From assembly GCF_030816155.1 (NCBI RefSeq), contig NZ_JAUSXR010000001.1, positions 2,418,001 to 2,482,000 on the forward strand: a stretch of 64,000 bases of DNA, given 5' to 3'. Position 1 is the stretch's first letter. Each line of letters starts with the position of its first letter. The stretch is from Arthrobacter woluwensis. Lineage in GTDB: Bacteria > Actinomycetota > Actinomycetes > Actinomycetales > Micrococcaceae. The notes below the pieces were generated by a model. That model had not been told where the DNA came from, made no database searches, and saw only the letters and a list, made by a program, of their open reading frames with translations. Positions 26,199 through 34,793 of the stretch are shown here, one piece after another. Both the position numbers and the translations under genes were made by a program.

Positions 26199-26423
26199 AT
26201 GGCCGAGAAGACCACCACCGCACCGGACGTGACCGCTCTCAGCTACGAGGAGGCCCGTGAAGAACTGCTCCTCGTGGTGCAGCGCCTGGAGGCCGGTGGA
26301 AGCACCCTGGAGGACTCGCTGGCGCTCTGGGAGCGCGGCGAGGCTCTGGCCGCACGCTGCGAGGAGTGGCTGGAAGGCGCCCGCGCCCGGCTCAAGGCCG
26401 CCCAGCCGGACGCCGAGGTCTGA
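26199..26423 (+). CDS. xseB: Exodeoxyribonuclease VII small subunit
   Basis: A 74-residue helical protein with the family pattern [48 protein letters not shown]. It forms the multi-copy helical cage of ExoVII that binds the large subunit. It is one base after xseA in the same operon. A GCGGTC hairpin follows at 26429-26448. Confidence 0.94.
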   Translation: MAEKTTTAPDVTALSYEEAREELLLVVQRLEAGGSTLEDSLALWERGEALAARCEEWLEGARARLKAAQPDAEV

Positions 26424-26428
26424 CCCGG

Positions 26429-26448
26429 CAGCGGTCAGCCGACCGCTG
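26429..26448. terminator. Hairpin between convergent xseB and ppk2
   Basis: An 8-bp CAGCGGTC/GACCGCTG stem with a four-base loop lies just after the xseB stop and before the convergent PPK2 gene. Confidence 0.5.
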
Positions 26449-26492
26449 ACTTCGGGGGAACCACGTTCAGGGCACCCACCTGGACGGTTCCC

Positions 26493-27356
26493 TCAGGAGG
26501 CCTCGACCGCGGCGATCTGCTCCGCCACGTCGAAGTCGGCGGCCGGCCACTGCGGATCGATGTCCTCCAGCGCGTCGATGAGCAACTGCTGGACGGCGAT
26601 GCGGGCGTACCACTTCTTGTTCGCCGGGACCACGTACCACGGCGCCGCCGCGGTGGACGTCTTCTCGAACATGGCCTGGAAGGCGGCCTGGTAGTCCTCC
26701 CAGAAACCGCGCTCCTTCAGGTCCCCGGTGCTGTACTTCCAGTGCTTGGCAGGATCCTCCAGCCGGGCGAGCAGGCGTTCCTTCTGCTCGTCCTTGGAGA
26801 TGTGGAGCATGACCTTGACCACGCGCGTGCCTTCCGCGATGAGGCGTTCCTCGAACTCGTTGATCGCGGCGTAGCGGCGTTCCAGCTCGGCGTCATCGGC
26901 CCAGCCGTGCACACGATGAATGAGCACGTCCTCATAGTGGGAGCGGTCGAAGACACCGACCATCCCGGCGCCGGGCACCTCCTTCTCGATGCGCCACAGG
27001 AAGTCGTGGGACTTCTCCTCCTCCGTGGGGGCCTTGAACGCCTTCAGACGCACACCCTGCGGATCCATCGCGCCCACCACGTGGCTGACGATGCCGCCCT
27101 TGCCCGCGGTGTCCATGGCCTGCAGCACCAGGAGCACCCGATCCGGGGCGCCGCCCTTGGACGCCGCGAACAGCCGCTCCTGCAGCCCCTCCAGCAGGGC
27201 GTCCTGCCGCTCGAGGTGTGCGGCGCCGTCGCTCTTCCGGCCCGGGAATCCCGGGGAGGAGTCAGGATCGACGTCCGCGAGAGCGAAGCCCTCCTTCACC
27301 TTCAAGGTCTTCGCAGGATCTTTCGTGAAGTCCACCAGGCTCTTCTTCGACGCCAT
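26493..27356 (-). CDS. ppk2: Polyphosphate kinase 2 family (PPK2)
   Basis: A 287-residue P-loop kinase that transfers phosphate between polyphosphate and nucleotides. The Walker A region is QAMDTAGKGG (79-88), Walker B FDRSHYEDV (136-144), and the lid segment follows with KHWKYSTGDLKERGFWEDY. The compact single-domain size fits class I or III PPK2; class III enzymes phosphorylate AMP and ADP. The start has GGGGAAGGAAC upstream. The gene stands alone, convergent with xseAB. Confidence 0.92.
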   Translation of the reverse strand: MASKKSLVDFTKDPAKTLKVKEGFALADVDPDSSPGFPGRKSDGAAHLERQDALLEGLQERLFAASKGGAPDRVLLVLQAMDTAGKGGIVSHVVGAMDPQGVRLKAFKAPTEEEKSHDFLWRIEKEVPGAGMVGVFDRSHYEDVLIHRVHGWADDAELERRYAAINEFEERLIAEGTRVVKVMLHISKDEQKERLLARLEDPAKHWKYSTGDLKERGFWEDYQAAFQAMFEKTSTAAAPWYVVPANKKWYARIAVQQLLIDALEDIDPQWPAADFDVAEQIAAVEAS

Positions 27357-27407
27357 GTTCCGTTCCTTCCCCAGGGATGTGCGGGCTATTGGGTGACCGG
27401 AGGCCGG

Positions 27408-28628
27408 TCAGTTGCCGGGATACCGGCTCAGGAAATCGGCCATGCGCCCGATCGCCTCTTCGATGTCGGGGACCGCCGGAAGCGTGACCATGCGGAAGTG
27501 ATCCGGGCGGACCCAGTTGAACGCGCGGCCGTGCGACACCAGGATCTTCTGCTCCCGCAGGAGGTCCAGGACGAACTTCTCGTCATCCCGGATGTGATAG
27601 ACCTCGGGGTCCAGTTTCGGGAACAGATACAGGGCGCCGTGGGCCTGTTCCGTGCTCACGCCGGGAATGGCGTTGAGCAGTTCGTACGCCTTGTTCCGCT
27701 GTTCGAGGAGGCGGCCGCCGGGCAGGATCAGATCGTTGATGCTCTGGTACCCGCCCAGAGCAGTCTGGATCGCGTGCTGGCCCGGGACGTTGGCGCACAG
27801 CCGCATATTGGCCAGGAGGTTGATGCCCTCCAGGAAGTCCTTGGCGGCGGCCTTCGGGCCCGAAATGGCCATCCAGCCGGCACGGTAACCACAGATGCGG
27901 TACGCCTTGGACAAGCCGTTGAAGGTGAGGCAGAGGACGTCGTCCCCCGCGATCTTGGCCGTGTTCACGTGCACGGCGTCGTCGTAGAGGATCTTCTCGT
28001 AGATCTCGTCGGAGAAGACCACGAGGCCGTGCTTGTCCGCGAGCTCGACGATCGCCCGGACGGTGCGCTCGGAGTACACGGCGCCCGTGGGGTTGTTAGG
28101 GTTGATGAGGACGATGCCCTTGGTGCGTTCGGTGATCTTGGACTCGAGGTCCGAGATGTCCGGCGCCCAGCCCTCTTCCTCCACACAGAGGTAATGGACG
28201 GGGCGGCCGCCCGCGAGGCTGACGGACGCAGTCCACAGCGGGTAGTCCGGGGTAGGGATCAGGATTTCGTCGCCGTCGTTGAGCAGCGCCATGAGGGAGA
28301 GCGTGATGAGCTCGCTGACGCCGTTGCCCAGGTAGATGTCATCCACGCCGATGTTCTGGATGCCGCGGGTCTGGTAATACTGCGAGACGGCGGTGCGGGC
28401 GGAGAAGATGCCGCGGGAGTCGCTGTACCCCTGGGCGTGAGGCAGATGGCGGATCATGTCCACCAGGATCGCGTCCGGCGCTTCGAAGCCGAAGGGCGCC
28501 GGATTTCCGATGTTCAGCTTCAGGATCTTGTGACCCTCGGCCTCCATCTGCTGCGCAGCCTCAAGGATCGGTCCCCGGATGTCATAGAGGACGTTGTGAA
28601 GCTTGGTGGACTGCTTGAATTCTGCCAT
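27408..28628 (-). CDS. PLP-dependent aminotransferase, AlaA-like
   Basis: A 406-residue class I/II aminotransferase. It shows NPAPFGF near the N-terminus, YSDSRGIF, the PLP-contacting NPNNPTG (176-182), SDEIY (206-210) and catalytic K241 in NGLSKAYRICGYRAGW. The order and wording closely match the AlaA/YfbQ glutamate-pyruvate aminotransferase group, whose main role is alanine formation. CATATT lies six bases before the ATG, with GGTGA touching the start, so leaderless or weakly led. Cytosolic. Confidence 0.9.
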   Translation of the reverse strand: MAEFKQSTKLHNVLYDIRGPILEAAQQMEAEGHKILKLNIGNPAPFGFEAPDAILVDMIRHLPHAQGYSDSRGIFSARTAVSQYYQTRGIQNIGVDDIYLGNGVSELITLSLMALLNDGDEILIPTPDYPLWTASVSLAGGRPVHYLCVEEEGWAPDISDLESKITERTKGIVLINPNNPTGAVYSERTVRAIVELADKHGLVVFSDEIYEKILYDDAVHVNTAKIAGDDVLCLTFNGLSKAYRICGYRAGWMAISGPKAAAKDFLEGINLLANMRLCANVPGQHAIQTALGGYQSINDLILPGGRLLEQRNKAYELLNAIPGVSTEQAHGALYLFPKLDPEVYHIRDDEKFVLDLLREQKILVSHGRAFNWVRPDHFRMVTLPAVPDIEEAIGRMADFLSRYPGN

Positions 28629-28656
28629 TCACCAAATATGCCATATGACACAGCCT

Positions 28657-29655
28657 CTACCCTGTGATCCCCCTCTCTTTCAGCCAGGAGAGGGCGACAT
28701 CGTGCGGCGTGCGGGCCTGGTCACCCCGGATGGCCCGGTTCATGGTCACCAGATCGTCCACGGTGAGAGTTCGCGACACGTTGTTGACGGCGTCCCGAGC
28801 CCGGTCCGGCAACGCGGCCTCGTCCACCACGGGCACGACCTGCTCCGGCAGCAGCGCCTTGCGGTTGTCCTCCAGGACCACCAGGTCGTTGTCCACGATC
28901 GCGGGATCGGTGCTGAGCAAGACCGCCACCTGAGCCTCGTCCTCGAGGAGCGACTTGAGCGGCTGCGGGAGCGCCGCATTGGGCTGAGCGTCAGAGTTCG
29001 GGAGCGACGGTCCGCCGTCGGGTCCGCTCGTCATGCCATAGGTGATCACGCGCTTGGGCGTGCAGGAATACGCGGTCTTCAGCGCCTGGGAGCCGTAGGG
29101 TCCGCCACTGAAATCCGCCGCCGCGGCGAACACCGTCTGCGAGCAGACCTTCCCCAGATCCTCCAGCGTCCTGAGCTGGTACTTCTCGGCCGTCACCTTG
29201 GTGACGGCCACGACCTCACGGTCCTGCGCGCCTGAGGCGTCCAGGAGGGCCAGGGGCTTGCGCAAGGCGGCGTTGATCCCCGTCTTCACCGCGTCGTCGC
29301 CAGTGTCCTTGGTGGTGCCGCCCAGCGCTTCCAGGAGGCTGCCGGTGTAGGCCGGGACCAGTTGCACCCTGCCGGAGCGGAGGGCTTCCAGCGTCGCGGC
29401 GCGTCCGCCGACATTGAGCTTCACGCTGCTCGGCACCCCGGCCGAGCGGAGTGCGCCGGAGTACAGCTCCGCGAGAAGCGCGCCTTCCGCCGTGTCCAGC
29501 GCACCGACGACGACGGGCCGCTGGGGCGCGGCGCTCGCCACGGCCGGGCTCGGGGCGGGCTGTCCGGGCGTGCAGGCGGTGAAGGCCGGCAGGCAGGCCA
29601 GAACGGCGGCGGCCATCACGGTCCGGACGACGGCAGACGGACGCAGCGGGGCCAT
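28657..29655 (-). CDS. Lone glycine betaine-type ABC substrate-binding lipoprotein
   Basis: A 332-residue OpuAC/OsmX-type substrate-binding protein. A lipoprotein signal peptide ends at C28 (LPAFTAC; the -3 residue is atypical). The binding fold contains VVVGALDTAEGALLAELYSGALRSAG, QLVPAYTGSLLEAL and VVVPVVDEAALPDRARDAVNNVSRTLTVDDL. Family members deliver betaine, choline or related osmolytes. No permease or ATPase gene is adjacent, which is unusual. A good AAGGAG precedes the ATG. It may serve a transporter encoded elsewhere. Confidence 0.82.
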   Translation of the reverse strand: MAPLRPSAVVRTVMAAAVLACLPAFTACTPGQPAPSPAVASAAPQRPVVVGALDTAEGALLAELYSGALRSAGVPSSVKLNVGGRAATLEALRSGRVQLVPAYTGSLLEALGGTTKDTGDDAVKTGINAALRKPLALLDASGAQDREVVAVTKVTAEKYQLRTLEDLGKVCSQTVFAAAADFSGGPYGSQALKTAYSCTPKRVITYGMTSGPDGGPSLPNSDAQPNAALPQPLKSLLEDEAQVAVLLSTDPAIVDNDLVVLEDNRKALLPEQVVPVVDEAALPDRARDAVNNVSRTLTVDDLVTMNRAIRGDQARTPHDVALSWLKERGITG

Positions 29656-29744
29656 GGGGGCACTCCTTCGAGGGGGCGTTCAGGACGGTGCGAGAGCCTG
29701 TCCAGCATATCCCGCGGCCCCGCACCGATCCCGGGTGCTCCGGC

Positions 29745-31568
29745 TCAGGCGAGTTCGGCCTCCGTGAGGACGTCCACGCGGGTGGCCCCGAGCTGTGGCG
29801 CCTCCCGGAACTCCACCGTGCCGCCGCTGACGCCCAGTTCCAGCACATGCACCGTGTTCCGGCCGGCCTTCACGAGCGGCGCCGGCACGTACAGGGTCTC
29901 CTGTGGCCCGATCTCCCAGTACCGTCCCAGCAGGAACCCGTTGACCCAGACGAAGCCCTTGGTCGAGCCGGGCAGCGCGAGGTACGTGTCCGCCGGGGTC
30001 TCCGCCTCGAAATCGGCGGCCGCCAACTCAGCCAGCTCGTCCGCGCCGAACCGTGACGGGTCGACCACCAGGTGCTCCCAGCCGAGCGTGAAGCGCTGGT
30101 TGACGAGGACCCCGCCCAGGAGGCCCTTGCGCTGGCCCGTGTGCGGGCCGTAGTTGATGCGGCCCAGGTTCTCCACCAGGATCTCCAGGACCACTTCGCG
30201 CCCGTGGCCCTGCACCGCCAGGCCCGCCGCGCCGGTCTTATCGTCCAGGATGCCCACCGGTTCGCCGTCCACCCAGATCTGGGCGCGGTCGTGGAGTTCG
30301 GGCAGCTTGAGGAGGCACTCCTGGGGAGCGTCCTCGCGGCCCGGGAGGACCGCCGTCGCGCGGTGGAAGAGCAGGCCGTGGTGCTGGCCGATCTCCTCGA
30401 AGCTCAGCGGCCGCTCGCTCGGGTGGTGCTCCCCGGCCGCGACGGCGGAGTCGAGCCCCGCGCGCAAGGAGTCCAGAAGCGGCAGACGGGCCGGGGACAG
30501 CTCCAGAGTGCGGGCGGGCAGCACGGGCGCCTTTTCCAGGAGCTCCGCCGGGATGGCCGGCCACTCGTCTTCGGGCAGTCCCTGCGCGCGCAGGAACTCG
30601 GCGCGGATGGCGTGGAACTTCTCTGTGAGGGCTCCGTTTTCGGCGATGGGGGCGTCGGAGTCGTAGCTCGTCACGGTCGGCTGGATGCCGCCGTCCTCGT
30701 TCGCTCCCGCACCGAGCCCGAAGTTCGTCCCGCCGTGGGCCATGTAGACGCAGAGGGAGCCGCCGGCGTCGAGCATCGTGCGGATCTCCGCCGCCGCCTC
30801 ACTGCCCAGACGCACGTGGTGGGCTTCGCCCCAGTGATCGAACCAGCCGCCCCAGAATTCGACGTTGAAGAACGGCTCGGCGGGCCGGCGGCGCTTCCAC
30901 ACCTCGATCGCCTCGGCGCCGCGGGAGCCCAGCGTCGCGGTCGCCCAGATCTCCGGGACGGCGCCGCCGTCGAGGTAGTAGTCGCTGCCGCCGTCCGCGG
31001 TGAAGAGCAGCTCGGTGATGCCCCGCTCCCGCAGCGCCTCGGCGCTCCAGCGGATGTACTCGGCGGAGTCCCCGTAGCTGCCGTATTCGTTCTCGACCTG
31101 GACCGCGACGACGGGCCCGCCCTGCGCCGCCTGCCGGCTCGCGATGACGGGGACCAGGTGGTCGAGCCATTCGCCGACAGGCCCGGTGAAGCGCGGATCG
31201 GTGGAGCGGAGCATGATGTCGGGGGCCCCGGTAAGCCAGGACGGGAACCCGCCGTTGTCCCATTCGGCGCAGATATAGGGTCCGGGGCGGACGATCACGT
31301 CCAGGCCGAGTTCGCCCGCGAGGTCGATGAACCGGCCCAGGTCCCGCCAGCCGCTGAAGTCCGGGGCATCCTCACGCCGCTCCTGGTGGAAGTTCCAGGC
31401 GACATACGTGTCCACGGTATTGGCGCCCATCGCCTTCAGACGCGACAGGCGGTCCTCCCACAGCTCGGGGTGAACACGGAAATAGTGGATGGCGCCGGCC
31501 AGGATGCGGTGCTCGCGGTCGCCCTTGAAGAGGCGGGCATCGCGGTAGCTGAGAATCGGAGTGGGCAT
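29745..31568 (-). CDS. GH35 beta-galactosidase
   Basis: A 607-residue glycoside hydrolase family 35 enzyme. The (beta/alpha)8 barrel is in the first 330 residues, with ILAGAIHYFRVHPELWEDRL, WNFHQERRE, PYICAEWDNGGFP, the acid/base Glu in VENEYGSYG and the nucleophile Glu in VEFWGGWFDHWGE. Two beta-rich domains follow, ending in KGFVWVNGFLLGRYWEIGPQETLYVPAPLV. No signal peptide is present, so it is intracellular and acts on imported galactosides. TAGACT ends six bases before the ATG. An AAGTG/CACTT dyad just upstream suggests repressor control. It is divergent from the pirin gene. Confidence 0.93.
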   Translation of the reverse strand: MPTPILSYRDARLFKGDREHRILAGAIHYFRVHPELWEDRLSRLKAMGANTVDTYVAWNFHQERREDAPDFSGWRDLGRFIDLAGELGLDVIVRPGPYICAEWDNGGFPSWLTGAPDIMLRSTDPRFTGPVGEWLDHLVPVIASRQAAQGGPVVAVQVENEYGSYGDSAEYIRWSAEALRERGITELLFTADGGSDYYLDGGAVPEIWATATLGSRGAEAIEVWKRRRPAEPFFNVEFWGGWFDHWGEAHHVRLGSEAAAEIRTMLDAGGSLCVYMAHGGTNFGLGAGANEDGGIQPTVTSYDSDAPIAENGALTEKFHAIRAEFLRAQGLPEDEWPAIPAELLEKAPVLPARTLELSPARLPLLDSLRAGLDSAVAAGEHHPSERPLSFEEIGQHHGLLFHRATAVLPGREDAPQECLLKLPELHDRAQIWVDGEPVGILDDKTGAAGLAVQGHGREVVLEILVENLGRINYGPHTGQRKGLLGGVLVNQRFTLGWEHLVVDPSRFGADELAELAAADFEAETPADTYLALPGSTKGFVWVNGFLLGRYWEIGPQETLYVPAPLVKAGRNTVHVLELGVSGGTVEFREAPQLGATRVDVLTEAELA

Positions 31569-31581
31569 GGCACCAGTCTAG

Positions 31582-31597
31582 AAGTGGCACCACACTT
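31582..31597. promoter_or_regulatory. Possible operator upstream of beta-galactosidase
   Basis: AAGTG and CACTT half-sites are spaced by six bases immediately upstream of the GH35 -10 hexamer (31575-31580, minus strand). The position suits a repressor of a sugar-inducible gene, but no regulator gene is adjacent. Confidence 0.3.
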
Positions 31598-31671
31598 AAT
31601 CGATACAAAATAAACAATTACGCACACATAGGCCCACTGCCCGGGCCGCTCCGGCGGCGTAGAGTGGCGCT

Positions 31672-32712
31672 GTGACCAACCTCGACCCGTCCCCGGACCA
31701 GCAGGCCTGCCCGGCCCGGACCACCGTGCCGGAACCGTGCCTCGAACTCTGGCCCGAACGCGCCGTGCCCCTCGGTGGAATCCGCGCCATCACCGTCCAG
31801 CGGACGCTCCCCCTCAAGGATCTTCCCACCATCGGGGCGTGGTGCTTCCTGGACCGGTTCGGCCCGGGCCGTGTCGCCATGACCGTGCTGCCTCATCCGC
31901 ACATCGGCCTGCAGACCGTCACGTGGCCGCTGAAGGGCGAGATCCGCCACCGGGACAGCCTGGGCAGCGATGTGACCGTCCGCCCCGGAGAGCTCAACCT
32001 GATGACGGCCGGCCGCGGGATCGCCCACTCCGAGTTCACGTGCTTCGAGGGCGACGAGATCCCGGTGCAGGAAGGCCTGCAGTTCTGGGTGGCACTGCCC
32101 GAAGAGCACCGGCACCGCGAACCCGCGTTCGAACAGCACCAGGACCTGCCCGTGGCCTCGGGTGAGGGCTGGGAGGCCACCGTCGTGATGGGGTCGCTGG
32201 CGGGCGTCACCTCCCCTGCGAGCGCATTCAGTCCCCTCGTCGGCGCACAGGTGGACACCGCGGGATCCGCGGTCATCCCGCTGGACCCGGGCTTCGAGCA
32301 TGCCCTGCTGGTCATCGACGGGACCCTCAGCGTCGAGGGACAGTCCCTCGGACCGGGCCCCCTGCTCTACCTCGGTGGGCAGCGCACGAGCCTGACCGTC
32401 GACGCCGGAACCGGCGCCCGCTTCTTCCTCCTGGGCGGCGAACCCCTCGGCGAGGACCTCCTCATGTGGTGGAACTTCGTGGGCCGCAACCACGAGGAGA
32501 TCGTGCAGGCCCGGGACGACTGGGAAGCGAGCGGAACCCTCTATACGGACGACGGCGTCGAGCCCACGGCCGCGGAGGTCGCCGGGTCACGCTTCGGCTG
32601 GGTCGCGGGTCACCAGGGAGGCGCGACCGCCGCGGCGCAGGCGGAAGTCGGGCACATCCCCGCGCCACCGCTGCCCGGCGTGACGCTCAGACCGCGCGTG
32701 CGGCGCCGCTGA
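31672..32712 (+). CDS. Pirin family protein
   Basis: A 346-residue bicupin. The N-terminal cupin holds the metal ligands in PHPHIGLQTVTWPLKGEIRHRDSLGSD and the conserved GELNLMTAGRGIAHSE block. The second cupin (about 200-265) ends with FFLLGGEPLGEDLLMWWNFVGRNHEEI, the pirin C-terminal signature. Bacterial pirins are iron-binding proteins, some with quercetinase activity; the role here is unknown. It starts at GTG with TAGAGT six bases upstream and no ribosome site, suggesting a leaderless message. Confidence 0.9.
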   Translation: MTNLDPSPDQQACPARTTVPEPCLELWPERAVPLGGIRAITVQRTLPLKDLPTIGAWCFLDRFGPGRVAMTVLPHPHIGLQTVTWPLKGEIRHRDSLGSDVTVRPGELNLMTAGRGIAHSEFTCFEGDEIPVQEGLQFWVALPEEHRHREPAFEQHQDLPVASGEGWEATVVMGSLAGVTSPASAFSPLVGAQVDTAGSAVIPLDPGFEHALLVIDGTLSVEGQSLGPGPLLYLGGQRTSLTVDAGTGARFFLLGGEPLGEDLLMWWNFVGRNHEEIVQARDDWEASGTLYTDDGVEPTAAEVAGSRFGWVAGHQGGATAAAQAEVGHIPAPPLPGVTLRPRVRRR

Positions 32713-32730
32713 GGCCCGCCGTCGTCGGGC

Positions 32731-33540
32731 TCAGTGCTCTCTGGGCCGTTCCTCGCCGTAGCCGTGATACCGCCGGTGCTCCGCCTCGTCACGGCGAGCC
32801 CTGAGGGCATCCGGGCTGGTGAAGCGTCCGGAGGAACTCCTGCGGGAGATTTCGCGCATCGCCTGGATGGTGCGGTTCGGAACGGGGGTCGTGCGGATGA
32901 CCGAGGCCGCCCGGAAGACGGCGACGGCCTCCGTCGCCCGGGGCATGAACTCACCCCGGGCGGGCAGAGTCGCCCGGGTCATGGCGTCCCAGGCGCGCCG
33001 GCTCACCCGATCGAAGTCGAACTCGAACCTGCTGAGGGTCGAGATCTCATGCAGGACGGCCATGATCATCCGCCCATTGCCCGTGCGGAAAGGCCGCACG
33101 TGGTTGAGCCCCGCGAAGAGGATCGACGCCATGCGGGCGAAGCCGTCGTGATCGATCCTGCGCCAGTCCGTGGTGGCCGCCGTGCACAGGAGCGGGCGGA
33201 GATGAGTCCGCAGAAGGTTCTTGTCTGGGAACGCACTCTCCCCCAGGGTGAGGTTCACGGTCCGCAGTTCACCGGCCCACGCGTAGGTGTCCTGGAACAG
33301 GTGCCGGTGGACGTCCTGCAGGTACGCGGTGTCCGGTTCGATCGGTATCCGGACCACGCCCTGCAGCAGCTGCCGGAACCGGGCGGTCGCGAGTTCTGAC
33401 TCAACCGTGGCGAGGGTGGAGAAGTCCCGGATCCCGTGGAGGTTCCGGAGCACCGCGCGACCCGTGGCCGGGTCATAGGTCTCCGGATAGACGTAGTCCT
33501 CCTGCGCAGCGGCCTCCGGGCCGGGCAGAGTTTCCATCAC
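32731..33540 (-). CDS. Fic domain protein with degenerate active-site motif
   Basis: A 269-residue Fic protein. The family helices are clear, including DVHRHLFQDTYAWAGELRTVNLT (77-99). The catalytic loop, usually HPFx[DE]GNGR, reads RPFRTGNGR (149-157). The catalytic His is Arg149 and the metal-binding acid is Thr153, although a His is present two residues earlier (H147). AMP transfer is therefore doubtful. It starts at GTG 33540 (GTGA overlap with the upstream antitoxin gene) or ATG 33537. The class I FicT-FicA arrangement is preserved. Confidence 0.85.
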   Translation of the reverse strand: MMETLPGPEAAAQEDYVYPETYDPATGRAVLRNLHGIRDFSTLATVESELATARFRQLLQGVVRIPIEPDTAYLQDVHRHLFQDTYAWAGELRTVNLTLGESAFPDKNLLRTHLRPLLCTAATTDWRRIDHDGFARMASILFAGLNHVRPFRTGNGRMIMAVLHEISTLSRFEFDFDRVSRRAWDAMTRATLPARGEFMPRATEAVAVFRAASVIRTTPVPNRTIQAMREISRRSSSGRFTSPDALRARRDEAEHRRYHGYGEERPREH

Positions 33541-33758
33541 CGGACTCCGGCGCGTCGCAGCACCCGGTGTTTGAACTCATCGAAGCTGATCTCGCTCCGG
33601 GCGCGGGCAGCGATGTCCCGGACAAGGTCCGCCGTCGGCTCGACGCCCTCATGCCAGGAGGACACGAGGGCCTGTTCCAGGGCATGCGTCTGCAGTGCGC
33701 TCAGGCCTTCGAAAGCCCCGGGCCACCGCTCCCTGGCGTTCAATCGCTGGTCTTCCAT
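33537..33758 (-). CDS. FicA/VbhA-type antitoxin of the Fic module
   Basis: A 73-residue helical protein carrying the inhibitory motif [S/T]xxxE[G/N] as SSWHEG (S33 to G38), followed by VEPTADLVRDI as in VbhA. In class I modules the Glu of this motif obstructs ATP binding in the partner Fic protein. The ATG at 33758 has GAGGAG seven bases upstream. It overlaps the fic gene by 1-4 bases, ensuring coupled synthesis. The motif is intact although the partner's active site is not. Confidence 0.82.
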   Translation of the reverse strand: MEDQRLNARERWPGAFEGLSALQTHALEQALVSSWHEGVEPTADLVRDIAARARSEISFDEFKHRVLRRAGVR

Positions 33759-33840
33759 CACGTGCTCCTCTTCGGATCCTAACCACAAGGTACGCCGTGG
33801 CACCGACAATGGAGAACAGGACTTCGTTGGCCGCCACCGC

Positions 33841-34764
33841 TCACCCCGCCGTGAGCAGCGCGACCGCGCCGAAGACCGGCTCCTGGTCCAGCACTCGGAC
33901 GTCGTGGTGACCGCGGGCGGCCAGGCCCTCGCGGAATGGGACCGAGATCTCCGGGACGTGCTGTCCCAGGCCGCCGCCGAGCACCACAGGGCCCTCGATG
34001 CCGAGGTTGTCCAGTACGCCGAGAGCGAGGGTCGTGAGTTCTTCAGCGGCGCGGCGCAGGATGTCCTTGGCCCCTTCGTTGCCGCCCCGCGCGGCGTCCA
34101 CCACCACGCGGCTCCGCTCCGCCCAGTAGCGGCGGCCCTTGTCGGGGTGATGGAAAGCGGCGATCAGCCCGGCGACGTCGGGCGCTCCGACCGACTCGCA
34201 CAAGGCCAGAGCGAGCGCGTCGGCTTCCAGGCCGGAGTTGAAGCGGCGCAGCGAGTGGCGCACGGCCTCGCGGCTCAGCCAGTAGCCGCTGCCCTCGTCG
34301 CCCAGCAGATAGCCCCATCCGCCGAAGCGGGACTCCCGGCCCGAGATGTCACGGCCCCAGGCCGCGGTGCCGGTCCCGGCGATGACGGCGACGCCGGCCG
34401 TCGCACCCGCAGCGGCCAGGAGGAGGGCGGAGTCGTGCACGACGGTGATGTGCGCGCCCGGGACATGCGGCTGAATGAGGGACGCGAGGGCGTGCTTGTC
34501 CTGCTCGGTGTCGACGCCGCCCGCACCGACCACCACGCGGTCCACGGCCGTCGGGGCAAGGCCCGCGAACAAGTCGGCGAAAGCCTGCTGTGCGGCTTCG
34601 ACGCTGACGTTCTGCACATTGGCACTGCCCACGGTCAGATCACCCGCGATCCGGCCGTTCCGCAGCAGCACGCCGCGGGTCTTCGTGCCCCCGATGTCGA
34701 TGGCCACGGCTTCGTGGGAGGCGGTCTCGGGCAGCTCGGTGGCAGGATGGCTTGGAGTAGTCAC
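33841..34764 (-). CDS. BadF/BadG-type ATPase, N-acetylglucosamine kinase-like
   Basis: A 307-residue ASKHA-fold kinase. The phosphate-1 loop is AIDIGGTKTRGVLL (residues about 22-35) and a second nucleotide segment is GVAVIAGTGTAAWGRD, followed by GGWGYLLGDEGSGYWL, the hallmark of N-acetylglucosamine kinases of the BadF family. It probably phosphorylates an amino sugar recovered from cell wall or chitin. It starts at GTG, with TACCCT seven bases upstream and no ribosome site. It is divergent from the nitronate monooxygenase gene 29 bases away. Confidence 0.85.
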   Translation of the reverse strand: MTTPSHPATELPETASHEAVAIDIGGTKTRGVLLRNGRIAGDLTVGSANVQNVSVEAAQQAFADLFAGLAPTAVDRVVVGAGGVDTEQDKHALASLIQPHVPGAHITVVHDSALLLAAAGATAGVAVIAGTGTAAWGRDISGRESRFGGWGYLLGDEGSGYWLSREAVRHSLRRFNSGLEADALALALCESVGAPDVAGLIAAFHHPDKGRRYWAERSRVVVDAARGGNEGAKDILRRAAEELTTLALGVLDNLGIEGPVVLGGGLGQHVPEISVPFREGLAARGHHDVRVLDQEPVFGAVALLTAG

Positions 34765-34793
34765 GAGTCCAAGGGTACGCAGGAGGAAACCCC

